Below, one piece after another: positions 35,871 through 45,103 of a stretch of DNA of 64,000 nucleotides. How positions within the stretch are numbered: the first letter of the stretch is position 1; the number at the start of each line of letters is the position of its first letter. The notes under the pieces were generated by a model that worked only from the letters and a program-made list of their open reading frames with translations, was not told the origin of the DNA and did no database searches. This stretch comes from JACVRW01 sp034664085 (GTDB lineage: Bacteria; Actinomycetota; Thermoleophilia; Solirubrobacterales; Thermoleophilaceae): contig JAXDII010000066.1 of NCBI GenBank assembly GCA_034664085.1, positions 1-64,000 of the forward strand, read 5' to 3'. A program made the translations under genes and the position numbers.

Positions 35871-37255
35871 GGGGCCCGCAGCTCGCGCTCGCGCGCGGCC
35901 GCGTCGAGGTCGGGAACGGGTGCCGGCTCGAGCGCCGACTCGATCTGCTCGCACATGTCCAGCAGGAATCCCTCCTTCTCGGCCCCGCCCACCAGCTGCA
36001 GCCCCACCGGGAGGCCGCGGACGGAGCCGCACGGTAGCGAGGCGGCGGGACTGCCGCTGACGTTGAAGGGCGCGGTGAAGGGGAACGGGCCCCAGAGCCG
36101 GTCGACCGGCTCGTCCGCGATCGTCTCGGGCCGCTCGCCGGTGGGGAACGCGGGAATCGCCGTGACCGGGGTGGCGATCGCGTCGTACTCGGCGAAGAAG
36201 TCCCTGAAGCGCGCCCTGAATGCGTTCAGGTGCTCGCGCGCCACCGCGACATCTGCCTCGGTCACGCGCTCGCCGGCCTCGATGCTGCGCCGGGCGTATC
36301 CGGACAGCTCGGCCCCGCCCGCATCGAGCAGGTGGCGGCGGTAGCGCCACTCGTCGGCCAGCACCAAGGTGGCGAAAGCGTCGTTCCAGCCCTCGATCGG
36401 CAGGTCGGTCTCCACGACGTCGTGTCCGAGCCCCGAGATCGTCTCGACCGCGGCGCTCACCACGCCGAGCATCTCGGCGTCCACGGGACGGCCCTCCGGC
36501 CGCGGGCACCACGCCACGCGGATGTGTTCAGGCGCAGCCCCGCGCTGGATCGGCGTGCCGGCAAGCGTCTCGAGGAAGACACGCGCGTCGGCCACGCTGT
36601 GGGTGAGCGGCCCGGCACAGGAGTAGTCGGTCATCGCGCGAAAGCTGCCGTCGTCCGTGACGAACCCGAACGTCGGCTTGATCCCGAAGACGCCACAGAA
36701 CGCCGCCGGTATGCGGATCGAGCCGCCCCCATCGGAGCCGAGCGCTGCGGTGGCCATGCGGGCCGCCACCGAGACGGCGGCTCCGCCGCTCGAGCCCCCG
36801 GCGGTGCGCTCGCGGTCCCATGGGTTGCGGCAGTCGTCGCCGAGCAGGTTGTCGGTGGTCGCCGCCTGGCCGAACTCGGCGGTGTTCGTCTTGCCGAGGA
36901 ACACGGCGCCGGCGTTCCTGAGCCGCGCCACGGACGCGGAATCGCGCTCGGCCACCTGGTCGCGGTAGGCCATCGAGCCGAGCGTCGTGACCACGCCCTC
37001 GACGTCGAAGAGGTCCTTGACCGAGATCGGCACGCCGGCCAGCGCACCACGGGCGCTCCCGTCGCGGTACGCCTGCTCCGCCGCGCGGGCCTGCTCCATG
37101 GCCAGTTCGGAGGTCACCTCCGTGAAGGCGTTCAGCGGCCCGTCGTGGCGCTCGATGCGCTCCAGCGCCTCGGCGGCGACCTCGACCGGGGACAGCTCGC
37201 CGGCCGCGTACGCGTCCGTGAGCTCGGCGATCGACAGGCCGGTCGGCGCGCTCAT
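35867..37255 (-). CDS. Amidase (amidase-signature family)
   Basis: 462 residues, hydrolyses a C-N amide bond. The Ser-cisSer-Lys triad is complete: Lys80 in VKDLFD, Ser155/156 in GGSSGGA and the nucleophile Ser179 in GGGSIRIPA. Typical start LSIAELTDAYAAGELSPVEV and C-terminal GLPVGLQLVG. The substrate cannot be predicted; candidates include aryl or heterocyclic amides and urea-type compounds. The ATG overlaps the upstream hydrolase stop, and its own stop overlaps the FAD-subunit start, so it is translationally coupled in a catabolic operon. Confidence 0.92.
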   Translation of the reverse strand: MSAPTGLSIAELTDAYAAGELSPVEVAAEALERIERHDGPLNAFTEVTSELAMEQARAAEQAYRDGSARGALAGVPISVKDLFDVEGVVTTLGSMAYRDQVAERDSASVARLRNAGAVFLGKTNTAEFGQAATTDNLLGDDCRNPWDRERTAGGSSGGAAVSVAARMATAALGSDGGGSIRIPAAFCGVFGIKPTFGFVTDDGSFRAMTDYSCAGPLTHSVADARVFLETLAGTPIQRGAAPEHIRVAWCPRPEGRPVDAEMLGVVSAAVETISGLGHDVVETDLPIEGWNDAFATLVLADEWRYRRHLLDAGGAELSGYARRSIEAGERVTEADVAVAREHLNAFRARFRDFFAEYDAIATPVTAIPAFPTGERPETIADEPVDRLWGPFPFTAPFNVSGSPAASLPCGSVRGLPVGLQLVGGAEKEGFLLDMCEQIESALEPAPVPDLDAAARERELRAP

Positions 37256-38070
37256 GCGGCCGGCTCGTCGGCGGCGTGCGCGCGGAGGTAGTCCCGGATC
37301 GCGCTCGCCGTCGCCTCGGGTGCATCGATCGCCATCAGGTGGCCGGCGCCGGGGATCTCCACGTACTTGGCGGAGGGCAGCTCGCCGAGCATGATGTCGG
37401 CCGCGCGCCGCGGGCAAAAGCTGTCGTGCTCGCCGCCCACCACGAGGACGTCGGCGGCGATCTTGCCCAGGTCGGGCGTCAGGGGCTCGTCGCGCAGGCG
37501 CGCCATGGCCGCCGCGGCGCTGCAGTAGCCGCCGCCGTCGCCAACGGCCTCGAGGCGCTCGCGGGCCAGCGCGTCGAGGTCCACGCCGGATGTGGCGAGG
37601 GCAGGCGCCGAGTCGTCGCGCAGCGCGGACAGCATCGCGTCGCGGTCGCCCGCGCGGAACAGCTCGATGCGCTCCCCGTAGAAGTCCGCAGCCGAGCGGC
37701 CGACCGCCGAAGACGTGCCGAGCACCACCAGCCCGCTCACGAGGTCGGGGCGGCGAGCGGCGGCCCACAGCGCCACCGTCCCTCCCAGCGAGAACCCGGC
37801 CACCACCGCCGGCCCCAGCTGCTCCAGCAGGCCGACGAGGTCGAGACCGAGCTGCTCGAGCGTGCCGTCGGCGTCGCCGAGCGAGGTCTCTCCGTGGCCG
37901 CGCAGGTCGTAGGCGATCGTGCGCCAGTCGGCCAGGTCGGCCTGGACGGCCGCCCAGCTGCGCAGGTCCTGGGCCAGCCCGTGGACGAGCAGGACAGGAT
38001 CGCCGGCGCCGTGCTCGCGGTACGCGACGGAGATGTCGCCGACCTGAAGCTGTCCCGTCGCGTTCGTCAC
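37252..38070 (-). CDS. Alpha/beta hydrolase, first gene of the amidase / Mo-hydroxylase operon
   Basis: 272 residues from the GTG at 38070. Oxyanion VLLVHGLAQDLRSW, nucleophile AGFSLGGT (Ser94), acid in VVGGEHDSFCP and GAGHLMAID with the histidine. This resembles the 3-oxoadipate enol-lactonase group, though the substrate is unknown. A longer in-frame start at 38130 would read through the GACGTC operator (38104-38125). Starting at 38070 places that operator 34 bases upstream, which is more sensible. The stop overlaps the amidase ATG. Confidence 0.85.
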   Translation of the reverse strand: MTNATGQLQVGDISVAYREHGAGDPVLLVHGLAQDLRSWAAVQADLADWRTIAYDLRGHGETSLGDADGTLEQLGLDLVGLLEQLGPAVVAGFSLGGTVALWAAARRPDLVSGLVVLGTSSAVGRSAADFYGERIELFRAGDRDAMLSALRDDSAPALATSGVDLDALARERLEAVGDGGGYCSAAAAMARLRDEPLTPDLGKIAADVLVVGGEHDSFCPRRAADIMLGELPSAKYVEIPGAGHLMAIDAPEATASAIRDYLRAHAADEPAA

Positions 38071-38103
38071 CCGCCCCAGTCTCGCCGAGGCGTCCTCCGG
38101 AAT

Positions 38104-38125
38104 CAAGAGAGTGACGTCACTTTTT
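38104..38125. promoter_or_regulatory. GACGTC operator, site A
   Basis: 22-base site centred on the perfect palindrome GTGACGTCAC with flanks CAAGAGA and TTTTT. One of four matching sites in the window (consensus RAGAGRRYGACRTCRCTTTY). It overlaps the stop codon of the MaoC gene and lies 34 bases before the hydrolase start, where a repressor could block the internal promoter. Confidence 0.75.
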
Positions 38126-38980
38126 TTCACCGCCGTCGTTCGCGCAGGTCATCTCGCCGAGGGCCAGCACGCGCTCGCCGGCGCCGTTGAACGTCTCGAA
38201 CGACGCCTGGTTGGGGCCCGTGCGCCAGGCGCGCGTGACGAGCGAGTCGCCGGGCATGACGACCGCCGTCATGCGGGCATACATGCCCTCGACCCGGCCA
38301 CCGCCCTCTCCCTCGAGCCAGGTCGCGACCGCGCGCCCGGCGATGCCGTACGTGCACATGCCGTGCAGGATCGGGCGCTCGTAGCCGGCGGCCGCGGCCA
38401 CCTCCGGATCGATGTGGATCGGGTTGAGGTCGCCGGAGAGCCGGAACAGCGCCGCCTGGGAACGCGTCGTCGTGTCCTCGACCTCGAGGTCCGGGGCGCC
38501 GGAGAGGTCGGGCCCCTCGGGGCTGCGCGCCCCGCGCTCGCCGCCGAACCCGCCCGCCCCGAGCACGAACACCGATCCGCGCGAGCTGAACAGCGCGCCG
38601 CCGTCGTCGGCGGTCTCGGTTTCCCAGACCAGCACGGCGGCCGAGCCCTTGTCGAGCACCTCGACGACCTTGCGGGTGCTCGTGACGGAGGCCCGCGCCG
38701 GGATGTCGCGGTGGATCGTGACCCGCTCGTCGGCGTGGAGCGCGTCCTCGGGGCGCATCTCGACCGCCTCGAACTGGGCCTCGACGAAGCGGGCCGCCGG
38801 CGTGGCGGCGAAGGCCGGAAGCACTCGCGGCCCGTGCTCCTCGTAGAGGTAGGGCAGGTGCTCCTCCACGGTCGCGCCCACGCCGAGGGCGTAGACGGCG
38901 AGGTCGCGCTCGTTCCACGACCACTCGAGCGGCTCCAGCTCGAGGCCGACGAGATCTGCATCGATTGGCTGCCTGGTCAA
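38117..38980 (-). CDS. MaoC-type double hotdog dehydratase/hydratase
   Basis: 287 residues. The N-terminal FAS1-like dehydratase hotdog (about 1-140) is followed by a MaoC domain whose signature SGDLNPIHIDPEVAAAAGY and ILHGMCTYG contains the catalytic Asp and His. Such enzymes hydrate enoyl-CoA to hydroxyacyl-CoA. The only start compatible with the frame near the upstream gene is TTG at 38980, overlapping the acetoacetyl-CoA synthetase stop (TTGA). It is co-transcribed with that gene and suggests a beta-oxidation-like step for a pathway intermediate. Confidence 0.85.
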   Translation of the reverse strand: MTRQPIDADLVGLELEPLEWSWNERDLAVYALGVGATVEEHLPYLYEEHGPRVLPAFAATPAARFVEAQFEAVEMRPEDALHADERVTIHRDIPARASVTSTRKVVEVLDKGSAAVLVWETETADDGGALFSSRGSVFVLGAGGFGGERGARSPEGPDLSGAPDLEVEDTTTRSQAALFRLSGDLNPIHIDPEVAAAAGYERPILHGMCTYGIAGRAVATWLEGEGGGRVEGMYARMTAVVMPGDSLVTRAWRTGPNQASFETFNGAGERVLALGEMTCANDGGEKK

Positions 38981-40974
38981 GTGCTCGTCTTTCGGTTGCG
39001 GGTGTGGGCCAGCTCGACGAAGAACTCGAGCGACTCGGGGTTGGCCGTGGAGGAACGGCTTACGACCTTCTCGGCCGGCTCGCCGGCGAGGATGCGCTTG
39101 ACCGGCACCTCCAGCACCTTGCCGGTCAGCGTCCGAGGGATCGCGTCCACGGCGATGATGTCGTTGGGCACGTGGCGCGGCGAGCAGTCGTGGCGCAGGC
39201 GCTCGACGATCCGCGCACGCAGCCCGTCGTCGATCTCGGCGTCTCCGGCGGGCACGACGAAGAGCGGCATCCACGAGCTGGTCTCGCCGCTGGGCACGTC
39301 CACCACAAGCGCGTCCGCGATCTCGGGGAAATCGAGCACGACGTTGTAGATCTCGCCGGTGCCGATGCGGACGCCGTGGCGGTTGATCATCGAGTCGGAC
39401 CGGCCGTGGACGATCACGGCGCCGCTTTCGGTCACCTCGCTCCAGTCGCCCTGGCGCCAGATGCCGGGGAACTCATCGAAGTACGCCTCGCGGTAGCGGC
39501 TGCCGTCGTCGTCGTTCCAGAAGCCGAGCGGCATCGACGGCGTGGGCTTGGTGACGACGAGCTCGCCGACCTCGCCGACGATCGGGCGGCCCTGCGGGTC
39601 CCAGGTCTCCAGGCTGATGCCGAGGCCGCGGGCCTGGATCTCGCCGGCGTAGACGGGGCGGATCGGGCAGCCGCCGGCCAGGGCCGCGCAGACGTCCGTG
39701 CCGCCGGTGGTGGAGGACACCCAGGCGTCGGCGTTGACGTGCTCATAGAGCCAGCGGAAGCCCGCCGGCGGCAGCGGCGCGCCCGACGATCCGAGCGCGC
39801 GTGCGGCGCTGAGGTCGTGGTCGCGGCCGGGCTCCAGCCCGGCCGCCATCGAGCCCGCGATGTAGGTCGGGCTCGTGCCCATGTAGGTCAGCTTCGCCTC
39901 GGCGGCGAGACGCCAGAGCGTGTCCGGGCCGTGGTGCGCGGGGCTGCCGTCGTAGGTGAGGATCGCCGCGCCGGTGAAGAGGTAGCTGACCATGATGTTC
40001 CACACCACCCAGCCGGTCGTGGTGAACCAGAAGGCGCGGTCGCCCGGGTGCAGGTCCACCTGGAGGTGGGAGTTCTTCATGTGCTCGAGCAGCATGCCGC
40101 CGTGCCCGTGGACGATCGCCTTGGGGCGGCCCGTGGTACCGGACGAGTACACGACCCAGATCGGGTGGTCGAAGGGCACCTGTTCGAACTCGATCGGCTC
40201 GGCGGGCCGGTCGAGCGCGTCGTCCCAGAGGACGGTCGAGGAGAGCCCGCCCAGGTTCGGCGCGTCGGTGAGCTGGGGCAGCAGCACGGTGTGCTGCAGC
40301 GACGGGACCGCGGCCTGCAGCTGGCCCACGACGTCGAGCCGGTCGAACGGCGTGCCGCGGTAGCGGTAGCCGTCGACGGCGATCAGCAGCTTCGGCTCCA
40401 CCTGCCCGATGCGGTCGATCACGCTGCGCGCGCCCAGGTCCGGCGAGCAGCTCGTCCACACGGCGCCGAGGCTCAGCACGGCCATCAGGGCCATCACCGC
40501 CTCGGGCGTGTTGGTCATGAAGGCGGCGACGCGGTCGCCGCGCTTCACCCCGAGCTCGCGCAGCGCCGTCGCGAGCCGTGCCGTGCCCGACTCGAGCTCG
40601 CCGAAGGTCACCTCGCGCAGGGGCTGGTCCTCCGATGCGTGCACGATCGCGAGCTGGTCCGGATCGCGATCGCGGAACACGTGCTCGGCGTAGTTCAGCC
40701 GGGCGCCGGGAAACCAGCGCGCGCCGGGCATCGTCCGGCTCTCGAGCACCTGCTCGTAGGGCGCCGAGGCGCGAATCTCGAAGTAGTCCCAGACGTCGGC
40801 CCAGAAGGTCTCGAGCTCGTCGACGGACCACTTCCAGAGGTCCTCGTGGTCCTCGAAGGTGCGGTTGTGCCGTGCGGCTGCCCACCGCATGAAGCGGGCT
40901 ACGTGTGTCTTCGCCTGCCACTCCGAAGACGGTTCCCACAGAACCTGCGGCACGCCTCGATTGTTGCGGGGCAC
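38977..40974 (-). CDS. Acetoacetate-CoA ligase (acetoacetyl-CoA synthetase)
   Basis: 665 residues, ANL superfamily. The adenylation motif YSSGTTGRPKAIVHG and the C-terminal domain with RTLTGKVLEVPVKRIL are present, plus the family-typical N-terminal ACAS region (LWKWSVDELETFWADVWDYF). It uses ATP to make acetoacetyl-CoA, which the divergent thiolase can split into two acetyl-CoA. Of two adjacent GTG codons, 40974 is chosen because AGGAG lies 5 bases before it. Operator B sits between this gene and the thiolase. Confidence 0.92.
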   Translation of the reverse strand: MPRNNRGVPQVLWEPSSEWQAKTHVARFMRWAAARHNRTFEDHEDLWKWSVDELETFWADVWDYFEIRASAPYEQVLESRTMPGARWFPGARLNYAEHVFRDRDPDQLAIVHASEDQPLREVTFGELESGTARLATALRELGVKRGDRVAAFMTNTPEAVMALMAVLSLGAVWTSCSPDLGARSVIDRIGQVEPKLLIAVDGYRYRGTPFDRLDVVGQLQAAVPSLQHTVLLPQLTDAPNLGGLSSTVLWDDALDRPAEPIEFEQVPFDHPIWVVYSSGTTGRPKAIVHGHGGMLLEHMKNSHLQVDLHPGDRAFWFTTTGWVVWNIMVSYLFTGAAILTYDGSPAHHGPDTLWRLAAEAKLTYMGTSPTYIAGSMAAGLEPGRDHDLSAARALGSSGAPLPPAGFRWLYEHVNADAWVSSTTGGTDVCAALAGGCPIRPVYAGEIQARGLGISLETWDPQGRPIVGEVGELVVTKPTPSMPLGFWNDDDGSRYREAYFDEFPGIWRQGDWSEVTESGAVIVHGRSDSMINRHGVRIGTGEIYNVVLDFPEIADALVVDVPSGETSSWMPLFVVPAGDAEIDDGLRARIVERLRHDCSPRHVPNDIIAVDAIPRTLTGKVLEVPVKRILAGEPAEKVVSRSSTANPESLEFFVELAHTRNRKTST

Positions 40975-40986
40975 CACGTCTCCTGT

Positions 40987-41008
40987 CAAGAGAACGACGT
41001 CGCTTTTT
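40987..41008. promoter_or_regulatory. GACGTC operator, site B
   Basis: 22-base site with core ACGACGTCGC and the same CAAGAGA / TTTTT flanks as site A. It lies 13 bases before the acetoacetyl-CoA synthetase start and 56 bases before the divergent thiolase, so it can control both. Confidence 0.75.
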
Positions 41009-41063
41009 TGTGTTTACCCTGTAGCGACCGAGTTCGCCGACCCACTCCGAGGAGTTCCCACAC

Positions 41064-42266
41064 ATGCCAGAGGCAGTCGTCGTAGCCGCAGGAAGGTCCC
41101 CGATCGGACGCGCCACCAAGGGTTCGCTGGTGGACGTGCGGCCGGATGACCTGTCGGCATCCGTCATCCGTGCCGTGCTCGACCAGGTGCCCGGTCTCGA
41201 CCAGGCGCTGATCGAGGACGTCATCTGGGGCTGCGGCCATCCCGCCGGCGAGGCCGGCAACTGCATCGCCCGCCACGCCGCCGTGCTGGCCGGGCTCGAC
41301 GCCCCCGGCGTGACGGTCAACCGCTACTGCTCGTCGTCGCTGCAGACCGTGCGCATGGCGATGCACGCCATCAGGGCCGGCGAGGGCCGCGCGTTCGTCG
41401 CCGGCGGCGTCGAGACGATCAGCCGCTTTTTCAACGGCATGGCAGACGATGGTCCCCCGAACCCGAAGTTCGCCGAGGCAGCCCAGCGCAGCGCTCTGCG
41501 CGCCGAGGGCGGCCAGGGCACCTGGACGCCGCCCGAGGGACTCCCCGACGTCTACCTCTCGATGGGCGACACTGCCGAGAACGTCGCCGAGGTCGAGGGC
41601 GTCACCCGCGAGGACATGGACCGCTTCGCCTGCCGCTCCCAGCGGCTCGCCGTGGAGGCGCAGGAGCGCGGCTTCTTCGACGGGGAGATCGTGCCGATCG
41701 AGCTGGCGGACGGCACGGTGGTGTCCCGCGACGACGGCCCGCGGCCGAACACGACGATCGAGAAGCTGGCGGAGCTGAAGCCGGTTTTCCGCCCGGACGG
41801 CCGCGTGACCGCCGGCAATGCCTGCCCGCTCAACGACGGCGCCGCGGCCGTCGTGATCACGAGCGACGAGCTGGCCGCCGAGCTCGGGCTCCAGCCGCTC
41901 GCCCGGATCGTTGCCACCGGCGTCTCGGCGATCGACCCGGAGATCATGGGGCTCGGTCCCGTCGACGCGAGCCGCAACGCCCTCGCCCACGCCGGGATGA
42001 CGATCGACGACGTCGACCTCGTGGAGATCAACGAGGCCTTCGCGGCTCAGGTGATCCCCTCCGCCCGGCGGCTCGGCATCGACGAGGACAAGCTCAACGT
42101 CAACGGCGGGGCGATCGCGCTCGGCCATCCCTACGGCATGACCGGCGCGCGCATCCTGACCACGCTGATCCGGAACCTGCGCGAGCGGGACGCCACGGTG
42201 GGGCTCGAGACGATGTGCGTCGGCGGTGGCCAGGGGATGGCGATGGTCGTCGAGCGGCTCAGCTGA
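41064..42266 (+). CDS. Acetyl-CoA acetyltransferase (thiolase)
   Basis: 400 residues. Nucleophile Cys89 in NRYCSSSLQ, EINEAFA, His355 in GGAIALGHPYG and the acid-base Cys385 in CVGGGQG: the full thiolase set. It likely cleaves acetoacetyl-CoA or another 3-ketoacyl-CoA made by the divergent ligase. It is convergent with the selenoprotein gene, 15 bases apart. Confidence 0.93.
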   Translation: MPEAVVVAAGRSPIGRATKGSLVDVRPDDLSASVIRAVLDQVPGLDQALIEDVIWGCGHPAGEAGNCIARHAAVLAGLDAPGVTVNRYCSSSLQTVRMAMHAIRAGEGRAFVAGGVETISRFFNGMADDGPPNPKFAEAAQRSALRAEGGQGTWTPPEGLPDVYLSMGDTAENVAEVEGVTREDMDRFACRSQRLAVEAQERGFFDGEIVPIELADGTVVSRDDGPRPNTTIEKLAELKPVFRPDGRVTAGNACPLNDGAAAVVITSDELAAELGLQPLARIVATGVSAIDPEIMGLGPVDASRNALAHAGMTIDDVDLVEINEAFAAQVIPSARRLGIDEDKLNVNGGAIALGHPYGMTGARILTTLIRNLRERDATVGLETMCVGGGQGMAMVVERLS

Positions 42267-42281
42267 GCCGGGTCGGCCGGC

Positions 42282-43946
42282 TCAGCGCCACTCGTCCACC
42301 GACGCGATGCCCCGGTTCACGGCGTCCACCAGCGTGGTGCCGTTCTCGAGGGTCGCGCAGAGCATGTTCCACGTCGGGGTGGTCTCGCCGCCGATCACGG
42401 TGATGGCGATGTCCTCCGGCCGGTACATCTTGATGAGCTCGTCGGGGTCGGCCTTCAGCATCGACGCGTAGGGCTCCTCGCCGAGCACGGCGAACGGGCG
42501 CAGGGCCGTCTGCGACCACTGGTTGTCCCAGAACTCGCGGGCGGTCATGCGCGCGTTGTCGACCAGCCAGTCGAGCAGCTTCTCCTTGGTGTCGAAGCCG
42601 CGCTTCACGAGCTCCTGGGCCGCGAGCGGGTCGAGCGCCAGCATCGGGCCCAGCCAGGGCTCGCAGGCCCGCAGCGACGTGCGGAACTTCTCCTCCCACT
42701 CCTCGCGGATGCCGGTCCCCCACTGGGTGTACCAGCCGCCGGTGAAGACGCTGACCGTGCTGTCGGTCGGCTTGAAGCCGTGCTGCACGTGGAAGGGCTC
42801 CCAGGGTGAGCGCTCCTCGTTCTCGGCGTAGGCGGCGCTGAAGGTGTACGCGGTGCCCTGCGAGCCCATGTAGGTCTCGCCCGGGATCGAGCCGCCCTGG
42901 AGGTTCTGGGACAGCAGACCGTGGGCGCGGCCGATCGTGACGTTGGCGTGGTTGTAGGGCCCAAAGGCGCCGATGCCCGAGTTCATCCCGATCTCGTTGC
43001 GGATCGGACCGTTGACGAGCGTGATGGCCGCCAGCGACGTGGTGCTGCTCTGGCGGGCCGTGACTCCGCTTGCCGCCATCGCGAGGATCACCGGCAGGTA
43101 CTCGGGGCGCGCCCCCGCCATGACGGCGTTGACCGCGACTTTCTCCACGTTGAACTCCCAGAACTCCCGGTAGAGCGTGGGGCGCAGCCGGCCGACCAGC
43201 TCGTCGGGCCGGCGGCTGGTGCCCGCGAGCATCGCCTCGACGCGCTCCTCGGTGGGGAGCACGATCGGCATGAAGTCGGTCCAGCCGTTGTCCATGAACA
43301 GCTGCTGGAGGTTCTCGTCGGTCTCCGGCTCGAGCAGGCGCGGCGCCGAGCGGTCGAAGGACACGCCCTTCTGGTCGGTCTGGTCGAGCGGCCGGGTGAG
43401 CCCCTCGATCACCTCCTGCATGAACGGGCGCCCGTTGACGGGGTCGCCGCCCGTGATGTATCCGAACAGCTCGTCCGGCGTCAGCCCGATCAGCGGCTGC
43501 GGCACGAACGCCTGCCGGGTGCCCGGCATGCCCTTGACGCGCGCGGCGGACCGCGCGAGGCGGGCGAACGTCTCGGTGTGGACGGCGACCGTCGGCACGC
43601 CGTACTCCGCCTCCAGAGTTGTCGCAAGCCCGACGACCGTCGGGCTACAGGTGCTTCACAGGCCTACCCCGAGGATGGCCGCGTCCCCGTCGCGCTGGAT
43701 CTTGGCGCACATCTCCGGATCCTCGGCCCAGGACTCGCTGGGCTGGATGAGGCGCGTCTCCACGCCGGGGAGGTGCTCCCCGAACCACTTCTGCAGCTGC
43801 AGGGCGAAGGCCTCGGAGTTGTCGAACAGGCAGTCGACGAGATAGAGGACCCGACCGTCGAGGCTCGGGACCCGAGGAGCGAGCGGCTTGCCCTCGACGT
43901 GCGGCGGGAAGCCGCGCGGATCGTGCACCGTGAACTTCTCAGGCAT
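42282..43946 (-). CDS. UGSC-family selenoprotein (in-frame UGA read as selenocysteine at residue 97)
   Basis: 554 residues when the TGA at 43656-43658 is read as selenocysteine. The two open halves (residues 1-96 and 98-554) are in the same frame with no frameshift. The junction reads ILGVGL-U-STCSPTVV, matching the UGSC redox motif (here U-S-T-C, with Cys100). Downstream the frame continues into GVPTVAVHTETFARLA, also typical. A hairpin with GGUC loop starts 9 bases after UGA (43627-43646). The C-terminal domain (about 170-554) carries VNGPIRNEIGMNSGIGAFG and is uncharacterised. GGAGGA precedes the ATG. A thioredoxin-reductase-like gene lies 15 bases upstream; selD, selC and selA are in this window. 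Function is unknown, probably thiol/selenol redox. Confidence 0.85.
43627..43646 (-). promoter_or_regulatory. Candidate bacterial SECIS hairpin
   Basis: On the coding strand AGCCCGAC, loop GGTC, GTCGGGCT: a perfect 8-base-pair stem with a four-base loop. The stem begins 9 bases and the loop 17 bases after the UGA, in the range for bacterial SECIS elements. The GGUC loop matches the loop of the studied E. coli fdhF element. It would be bound by SelB. Confidence 0.75.
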
Positions 43947-43961
43947 CGAGCATCCTCCGAT

Positions 43962-44936
43962 CTAGGCCGCGATCTCGGCGGCTGCGACGGGCTGGCCGGG
44001 CCAGGAGCCGTCGTCGAGATACCGGTCGGCCGCCTTGGCGGCCGTGGCGCCATCCCCTGACGAGCTGGCCGCCTGGCACTGCGACTCGCTGCGCAGGGTG
44101 CCGGCGGCGAAGAGACCCGGGAGCTCGGTGCGCATCCAGCCGTCGGTGCGCACGTGGCCGCCCTCGTCGAGCGACAGCAGCTCCCCGACGACCTCCGTGT
44201 TGGGCTGCAGGCCGATGAAGGGGAAGATCCCGCCGAGCGCGACGTCCTCGACGTCGCCCGTCTCGACGTTGCGCGCACGCACGCCGCTGACCTTGTCCTC
44301 GCCGAGGATCTCCTCGACGACCGTGCCGTAGCGAATGCTGACCTTGGGGTTGTCCAGGACCTCGCTGCGGTAGGCGGCCTGGCCAGTCAGCGCGCCGGCG
44401 CGCTGGAAGACGATCACCTCGGATACCGGGCCCACCAGCGTGAGCGTCTCCTGGAGCGCCGAGTCGCCGCCGCCCACGACGCCCACGACCTGGTCGCGCA
44501 TCAGCGGCGCGTCGCAGCTCGCGCAGTGGCTTACACCGCGCCCCGTCAGCCGCTCTTCGCCGGGCACCCCGAGCTGCTTCAGCCGCGAGCCCGTCGCGAG
44601 GATCACCGCGCGTGCCCGCACGTCACCCTCGCTGGTCTGCACCCGCCAGCCCTGCTCGAGCTGTTCCAGCTGCTCGACCTCCGTCGCGCGAAAGTCGGCG
44701 CCCGCCGCCTGGGCCTGCTCCTCCGCGATCGGGCAGAGCTCATAGCCCGGAACGCCCTCGGGGAAGCCCGGCACGCCGTCGATGCGGTCGATGCTCACGA
44801 GGTGGCCGCCCGGAGCGAGCCCGGTCACCACGAGCGTGGATCGTCCGAGCCGCGCGGAGAGCATCCCGGCCGTCAAACCGGCGATCCCGCCGCCTGCGAT
44901 TACAACGTCGAACTCGTCCACGACTTCGGCCTCCAC
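43962..44936 (-). CDS. Thioredoxin-reductase-like flavoprotein
   Basis: 324 residues. FAD motif GGGIAGLTAG, redox-active CASC (Cys138/Cys141) in SHCASCDAPL, NAD(P)H motif VVGGGDSALQE and the C-terminal FAD motif GLFAAGTL. The usual thioredoxin reductase centre is CATC; this CASC variant and the lack of a neighbouring thioredoxin gene suggest a dedicated partner. It is 15 bases upstream of the selenoprotein gene on the same strand, so it plausibly reduces that protein. The GTG start is at 44936, divergent from the peptide-binding protein gene. Confidence 0.87.
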   Translation of the reverse strand: MEAEVVDEFDVVIAGGGIAGLTAGMLSARLGRSTLVVTGLAPGGHLVSIDRIDGVPGFPEGVPGYELCPIAEEQAQAAGADFRATEVEQLEQLEQGWRVQTSEGDVRARAVILATGSRLKQLGVPGEERLTGRGVSHCASCDAPLMRDQVVGVVGGGDSALQETLTLVGPVSEVIVFQRAGALTGQAAYRSEVLDNPKVSIRYGTVVEEILGEDKVSGVRARNVETGDVEDVALGGIFPFIGLQPNTEVVGELLSLDEGGHVRTDGWMRTELPGLFAAGTLRSESQCQAASSSGDGATAAKAADRYLDDGSWPGQPVAAAEIAA

Positions 44937-45086
44937 TCCGCACCGAGAAAAATACAGGTCGGTATCATCGCCGACTCGCGCGCCCTAGAACCGTAACACC
45001 GTCTCTACCTGATCTCAACTTCACGAGGCCCGCAACGACCTGTTTCCTCCCTACGGGTGCGCCAAGCTACCGGATTCAATCGAAAG

Positions 45087-45103
45087 TCGCTTGACAGAAG
45101 CGA
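45087..45103. promoter_or_regulatory. Inverted repeat over the -35 element
   Basis: TCGCTTGACAGAAGCGA: exact 6-base arms TCGCTT/AAGCGA around GACAG, overlapping the TTGACA of the promoter for the gene at 45175. A candidate repressor site unrelated in sequence to the GACGTC sites. Confidence 0.45.

Noticed and set aside
38104..38125. Rho-independent terminator (palindrome plus T run)
   Set aside because: The palindrome has no loop bases, and the same sequence recurs at 40987 between divergent starts, where no terminator is expected.
43656..43658. TGA in the 42282-43946 gene as a real stop, pseudogene or frameshift
   Set aside because: The frame is unchanged on both sides, protein motifs run through it, a hairpin follows at the right place and Sec machinery is encoded nearby.
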